From assembly GCF_029051685.1 (NCBI RefSeq), contig NZ_JAACFT010000019.1, positions 105,289-169,288 of the forward strand: DNA of 64,000 bases, written 5' to 3'. Positions 60,295 to 64,000 of the stretch are shown in pieces. The DNA comes from Bradyrhizobium sp. CSA207. GTDB lineage: Bacteria > Pseudomonadota > Alphaproteobacteria > Rhizobiales > Xanthobacteraceae. Position numbers and translations under genes: made by a program. Position 1 is the stretch's first letter; every line of letters begins with the position of its first letter. Under the pieces are notes generated by a model. The model saw only the letters and a list, made by a program, of their open reading frames with translations. It did not search any database and had not been told where the DNA came from.

Positions 60295-61064
60295 CAGCGG
60301 AGCCCTTCATCAGCCTGCGCGGCGTCCGCAAGGTCTATCGCTCCGGCGGCGCAGAATTTCTTGCGGTGTCCGACGTCACCATGGACGTGCAGGAGGGTGA
60401 GCTGGTGTCGCTGGTCGGTCCGTCCGGCTGCGGCAAGACCACGGTGATGAAGATCTTGGCCGGCCTGCATGGCGCTGACGGCGGCACCGTGACAATCGGC
60501 AACGCCAACAGCCCGTTCGATCCGACCCGCGACATCGGCATGGTGTTCCAGCAGGCGCTGCTGCTGAAGTGGCGAACGATCCTGGACAACGTGATGCTGC
60601 CGGCCGAGATTGTCGGCCTGCCGATCAAGGCGGCGCGCGAGCGGGCGCGCGACCTGATCAACCTGGTCGGGCTTTCCGGAAACGAACAAAAATACCCGCA
60701 GCAACTGTCCGGCGGCATGCAGCAGCGCACCGCGATCGCGCGCGCCTTCATCCACGATCCGAAGCTGATCCTGATGGACGAGCCGTTCGGCGCGCTGGAC
60801 GCATTGACGCGTGAGCAGATGAACCTGGAGATGCTACGGATCTGGCGCGAGAGCGGCAAGACCATCGTCTTCGTCACGCATTCGATCCAGGAGGCTGTCT
60901 TCCTGTCCTCGCACTGCGCGGTGCTGACGGCGGGACCGGCGAAGATGGCCGATTATTTCGCCATCGACCTGCCCTTCCCGCGCGCCCTCCCGCTCAAGAC
61001 GACGGACGCTTTCGGCGCCTATGCGCGGCGCATCTATGAGAAGCTGGGTTTGGGCACGACCTAG
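60291..61064 (+). CDS. ABC transporter ATP-binding protein (SsuB/ThiZ-type)
   Basis: 257 aa from ATG 60291, which overlaps the preceding stop (ATGA); ATG 60282 is also in frame. Walker A GPSGCGKTTVMKIL, Q-loop VFQQALLLKW, signature LSGGMQQRTAIARAF, Walker B LILMDEPFGALDALT, H-loop VFVTHSIQEAV. Last gene of the cluster; energises the permease at 56583. Confidence 0.95.
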   Translation: MTAEPFISLRGVRKVYRSGGAEFLAVSDVTMDVQEGELVSLVGPSGCGKTTVMKILAGLHGADGGTVTIGNANSPFDPTRDIGMVFQQALLLKWRTILDNVMLPAEIVGLPIKAARERARDLINLVGLSGNEQKYPQQLSGGMQQRTAIARAFIHDPKLILMDEPFGALDALTREQMNLEMLRIWRESGKTIVFVTHSIQEAVFLSSHCAVLTAGPAKMADYFAIDLPFPRALPLKTTDAFGAYARRIYEKLGLGTT

Positions 61065-61085
61065 GACGCCGCACCTGCCAGTCCG

Positions 61086-61170
61086 GTAGCCCGGATGGAG
61101 CGCAGCGTAATCCGGGAAGGTGCCGTTGACGCGCGAGATCCCGGATTACGCTGCGCTCCATCCGGGCTAC
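61086..61170. repeat. Palindrome GTAGCCCGGATGGAGCGC, copy 1
   Basis: The 32-base left arm (61086-61117) is mirrored exactly by 61139-61170 (ends GTAGCCCGG / CCGGGCTAC). It lies between the convergent ATPase and TRAP binding-protein genes. Copy 2 is at 62409-62493, on the other side of the TRAP gene. Confidence 0.85.
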
Positions 61171-61216
61171 AAAGGCAGGGCGCAACTTAATTCGCCGCGC
61201 CGCGCCCGTCTTGCGC

Positions 61217-62308
61217 TCAGGTCTTGTTGCGCATCTTGCTTAGCAGATAGTTGTCGTAGAAGTTTTCAGCGATCTGCGTGTAGAACAGCAGCTCCTTCAT
61301 ATAGGCGTCGTGGCTGTCCTTGGTCCGCTTGAACAGGTCGCTCTTGGCGGCGAGCTCGTTGAGATGGTCCTGGGTCGCCGTGTAGCAGGCCTCCAGCACC
61401 GGCTGCGGGAACGCCTTCAGCTCCGCGCCGTTGGCGATCAGCCGCTTCAGGGCCGCCGGATTGACGCTGTCGTATTTCTCCAGCATCCAGGCGCCCGCCG
61501 CCGAGCCGGCTTGGTTGAGGATCGCCTGGTATTGCTTCGGCAGCGAAGCCCATTTCTCGTCATTGACGATCATGTGCAGCATGGCGCCGCCTTCCCACCA
61601 GCCGGGGAAGTAGTAGTATTTGGCGACCTTCTGGAAGCCGAGCTTCTCGTCGTCATAGGGACCGACGAATTCCGCGGCGTCAATCGTCCCCCTCTCGAGC
61701 GCGGGATACACGTCGCCGCCTGCGATCTGCTGTGGCACCACGCCGAGGCGCGCCAGCACATGCCCGCCCATGCCGGCGATGCGGAATTTGAGGCCCTTGA
61801 GATCGTCGACTGTCTTGATCTCCTTGCGGAACCAGCCGCCCATCTGGCTGCCGGAATTGCCGCAGAGAATGGCGTGCGTCTTGAACGGCTTCAGCGCCTC
61901 GTTTGTAAGCTCGGCACCGCCGCCGAAGTGCCACCAGGATTCCTGATGGCGATGGTTCATCCCGAAAGGCGCCCCGGTGGCGTAGGCCAGCGCCGGCTCC
62001 TTGCCGATGTAGAAATAGAGCGGCGTCTGCGCCATCTCCACCGAGGCGGTGCTGACGGCATCGAGCGCCTGCAGGCCGGGGACGATCTCGCCGGCGCCAA
62101 AGGTCTGGATCTGGAATTTGTTGTCGGTGGCCTCCGCCACGTATTTCGCAAACGTCTGCGCGGTGCCGTAGATGGTGTCGAGCGACTTCGGAAAGCTCGA
62201 GGTCAGGCGCCACTTGATCTCGGGCTGCGATTGCGCGATCGCAGGAGCCGCAACCAGCGTCGTCGCGCCGGCGACGGCGCCACCCTTGAGGAATGTACGG
62301 CGTTTCAT
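61217..62308 (-). CDS. TRAP transporter substrate-binding protein (DctP/TakP type, orphan)
   Basis: 363 aa from ATG 62308 with a twin-arginine-type signal (MKRRTFLKGGAVAGATTLVA). Family features: WRLTSSFPKSLDTIYGTAQT, GLKFRIAGMGGHVLARLGVV, TIDAAEFVGPYDDEKLGFQK, AKYYYFPGWWEGG. This resembles the dimeric 2-oxoacid-binding TakP group. The DctQ and DctM membrane subunits are not nearby. The gene is flanked by two copies of one palindrome. Confidence 0.9.
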   Translation of the reverse strand: MKRRTFLKGGAVAGATTLVAAPAIAQSQPEIKWRLTSSFPKSLDTIYGTAQTFAKYVAEATDNKFQIQTFGAGEIVPGLQALDAVSTASVEMAQTPLYFYIGKEPALAYATGAPFGMNHRHQESWWHFGGGAELTNEALKPFKTHAILCGNSGSQMGGWFRKEIKTVDDLKGLKFRIAGMGGHVLARLGVVPQQIAGGDVYPALERGTIDAAEFVGPYDDEKLGFQKVAKYYYFPGWWEGGAMLHMIVNDEKWASLPKQYQAILNQAGSAAGAWMLEKYDSVNPAALKRLIANGAELKAFPQPVLEACYTATQDHLNELAAKSDLFKRTKDSHDAYMKELLFYTQIAENFYDNYLLSKMRNKT

Positions 62309-62408
62309 GATGAGCTCTCTTCCCTGCGTAGTTTCAAATGGAACGGCATGAGCCAAGGACTTCGCGCACCGTTTGCCCGTTGCTGCAGCGGAGTTCAAGC
62401 TGTGAGCG

Positions 62409-62493
62409 GTAGCCCGGATGGAGCGCAGTGCAATCCGGGAATCCTTCCAAATGTGCGACTGTCCCGGATTACGCTGCGCTCCATCCGGGCTAC
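62409..62493. repeat. Palindrome GTAGCCCGGATGGAGCGC, copy 2
   Basis: Left arm 62409-62440, right arm 62462-62493; two differences between arms. The right arm is identical over its length to that of copy 1 at 61139-61170. It lies between the TRAP gene and the DUF982 gene. Confidence 0.85.
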
Positions 62494-62506
62494 GCTGTGG
62501 CGCCCT

Positions 62507-62764
62507 TTAGAGCAGCTTGGCGCTGACGAACAGCGCGCGCACGGCGTTGGTCGCCTGCACCGCGAGCATGGCGTTGCCGGCAGCGCCTTCCAGCGCGGCG
62601 ACCGCGTCCTCGTGCAGCGAGCGGAATTCCATCCACTCGACCGATTTGAAGTTGGTCAGGAACTGATAGGCTTGGCCGACGGTCGCGATCGGCAGCGTGT
62701 CACCGTTCAGCTTGATGCTAAACGTCGTACGCAGCGGGGTGTCGGAACTTGAAGGATCGCTCAT
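62507..62764 (-). CDS. DUF982 protein
   Basis: 85 aa. The family pattern is visible: a central LPIATVGQAYQFLTNFKSVEW, then HEDAVAALEGAAGNAMLAVQ and ATNAVRALFVSAKLL. DUF982 proteins are small, abundant in Rhizobiales and uncharacterised. Cytosolic by sequence. Confidence 0.8.
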   Translation of the reverse strand: MSDPSSSDTPLRTTFSIKLNGDTLPIATVGQAYQFLTNFKSVEWMEFRSLHEDAVAALEGAAGNAMLAVQATNAVRALFVSAKLL

Positions 62765-62830
62765 ACGCTTCTTCTGGACGATGACGGCTTAACGAAGGGG
62801 AAACTGCAGCCCCACCGCAGCAGACGGATT

Positions 62831-63862
62831 TCAGGAGTTGGTGCTGGCGCGCTGCGAGGCGGTCGCCGGCCCGCTCAGGCTCGGCACAACGACCATGCGG
62901 TTGAACTCGCCATTGTCGTAGGCCTTCAGGAAGCGCTCGTAGTCCTTGATCGAGACGCAACCGTTGGAGTCGCCGCGCGGCCCGAGCATGTAGCTGTGGG
63001 TGAGAAGGCCGACACGGCCGAGCGCGCTGGTGCCTTCGGCGGGCGTCATGCGCAGCGCCCGAATGCCGTGAAACGGCTTTTCGCGCGGCTTCAAATCGTA
63101 GGTTGCCGGCGGAGTGGCGCCAACCATGCGTTGGTCGACATGGTCCGGATCGTCCATCAGCGGACCCATGCCCGAATGGGCTTCCAGCGCGAGGCCGCTC
63201 GGCAGGTAAACAGCCCTGGCCGAGATGTCATAGACCGCGGTCTGCGAATCATAGCCGAGGGCGGCGAGATCCGGCGCCTTGCGGAACAGGCCGCTGTCGG
63301 GCGTCAGCGAGGCCAGCTTGATCTTGTCGCTGAACTTCTCGAGGAAGTTGCGGTTGTCGACCCGCGGGTTGGTGTCGGCAAAAGCCTGGCTGGAGGCAAT
63401 CTGGGACGCGAGATCGGCTTGGACCGGGCGCGAGCGCGGCATGGGGACGGCATCGGCCCGCTGCGACGGCCTGGCTTCGTCCGCTGTGGGCCTGCCGTCA
63501 TCGGTCAGGGTCGAGCGCCAGTCGTCGCCCTGGAGTTTTTGGGCGAGCATCGCCTTGGCGTCGCGGAGCTTGAGCTGAACCGCATTCAGGGCGGAGCGTT
63601 CGATCGCGCGCAGGCCGGTGTCACGGGCGGGCTGGCCACCCGACAGCGATGTGAAACGCTCGTCGAACGACACGGTATTGGCCAGCGCATTGGCCGGCGG
63701 CAGCGCAGCGGAGACCAGCGGGGTCGAATCGCCCATATCCGCGACCCAGGCGGCGGCACCGAGCGACAGCGCAATGGCGCCGAGAGACAGCAAAACCGTC
63801 TCGGCCCGCCCGATACGGCGGCGCGACAACAGCCCTCCGGCTCTTGCGGTGTCGGAAACCAT
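62831..63862 (-). CDS. Membrane-anchored Tlde1-type L,D-transpeptidase (DUF2778)
   Basis: 343 aa. One N-terminal membrane helix (about 22-42), a long low-complexity linker, then the catalytic domain (about 205-335): QTAVYDISARAVYLPSGLAL, EAHSGMGPLMDDPDHVDQRM, and THSYMLGPRGDSNGCVSIKD with the catalytic Cys. Related domains are peptidoglycan-modifying toxins of type VI secretion, but a membrane-anchored chromosomal copy is more likely a housekeeping enzyme. Its ATG overlaps the phoD stop by one base. Confidence 0.82.
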   Translation of the reverse strand: MVSDTARAGGLLSRRRIGRAETVLLSLGAIALSLGAAAWVADMGDSTPLVSAALPPANALANTVSFDERFTSLSGGQPARDTGLRAIERSALNAVQLKLRDAKAMLAQKLQGDDWRSTLTDDGRPTADEARPSQRADAVPMPRSRPVQADLASQIASSQAFADTNPRVDNRNFLEKFSDKIKLASLTPDSGLFRKAPDLAALGYDSQTAVYDISARAVYLPSGLALEAHSGMGPLMDDPDHVDQRMVGATPPATYDLKPREKPFHGIRALRMTPAEGTSALGRVGLLTHSYMLGPRGDSNGCVSIKDYERFLKAYDNGEFNRMVVVPSLSGPATASQRASTNS

Positions 63863-64000
63863 CAGATCCCCAAATCGACCCCCGGCGCCTTGATGAAGCG
63901 CACCTCCGGTCCAAAAGTGTTGTCGAGCGCATTCGGACCGAAAGTGCCCGCGTGCAGCGGGCCCGAGACGAATTCCCAGAACGGCTCGAAATCCTGGAAT
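63862..64000 (-). CDS. phoD: Alkaline phosphatase D C-terminus (5' part outside window)
   Basis: The last 45 codons read FQDFEPFWEFVSGPLHAGTF then GPNALDNTFGPEVRF and KAPGVDLGI. This matches the C-terminal end of PhoD-type alkaline phosphatases (EFVSGPLHAGTFGPN..D.TFGP). Identified from this segment only. The stop codon overlaps the following transpeptidase start (TGATG), so the two are co-translated. Confidence 0.75.
   Translation of the reverse strand, partial: FQDFEPFWEFVSGPLHAGTFGPNALDNTFGPEVRFIKAPGVDLGI

Noticed and set aside
62831..63862. Type VI secretion effector
   Set aside because: The catalytic domain is of the Tlde1 kind, but the protein has a membrane anchor and no immunity or T6SS genes nearby.

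Overview
The window is typical of a Bradyrhizobium-like alphaproteobacterium. The DNA is GC-rich and densely coded. It carries a long B12-dependent ribonucleotide reductase, a complex I NDUFA12-type subunit, a phasin-like protein, BA14K and DUF2155 proteins, orphan substrate-binding proteins of the Bug/TTT, TRAP and ABC types, and many long intergenic palindromes. The genus is an inference from gene content. No rRNA, tRNA, CRISPR or intact insertion sequence was seen. Layout: 0-6.3 kb holds the end of aroQ, then accB and accC (acetyl-CoA carboxylase), a three-gene overlapping two-component operon (CHASE3 kinase, single-domain receiver, receiver-HisKA_2 kinase) and aat. 6.4-17.6 kb holds a DUF2155 protein, a BASS-type transporter behind a hydrolase remnant, an orphan ABC binding protein, a divergent pair of DJ-1/PfpI proteins (a GlxA-like AraC regulator and an isonitrile hydratase-like enzyme), a strongly structured RNA candidate with its own terminator, the NDUFA12-type gene, a BA14K protein, a second receiver/hybrid-kinase pair and a DMT exporter. 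17.6-22.2 kb is nrdJ with two NrdR-like boxes 31 bp apart, a promoter and a leader of about 430 nt. 22.2-26.5 kb looks like an accessory island of AT-richer DNA: an AlbA_2 protein, a glycine-rich membrane protein with its small partner, and a phasin-like gene, punctuated by copies of one repeat family. 26.5-42 kb is a run of short genes: small secreted proteins, PhzF, an AbiEii-like nucleotidyltransferase with an overlapping partner, a lytic transglycosylase, a PilZ-XRE fusion, two c-type cytochromes, PhnA, an Flp pilin, an M15-like peptidase, PdxY, a TetR/O-methyltransferase pair and an SMR exporter. 42-49.5 kb holds an SH3-domain protein, a MobA-like flavin hydroxylase facing its MarR regulator, a TTT binding protein facing its LysR regulator, and an L,D-transpeptidase. 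49.7-54.5 kb has small envelope and hypothetical proteins and minCDE. 54.7-61.1 kb is a complete ABC uptake cluster (binding protein, TetR regulator, permease, SDR-like protein, GNAT, DapA-like enzyme, ATPase) with two matching candidate TetR operators; its substrate is unknown, and it is the best candidate here for an undescribed system. 61.2-64 kb has an orphan TRAP binding protein between two copies of one palindrome, a DUF982 protein, a Tlde1-type L,D-transpeptidase and the end of phoD. Limits: motifs were read by eye, and no database search, folding or alignment was run. Family names rest on recognised motifs. Start codons were chosen from visible ribosome-binding sites, overlaps and signal peptides.
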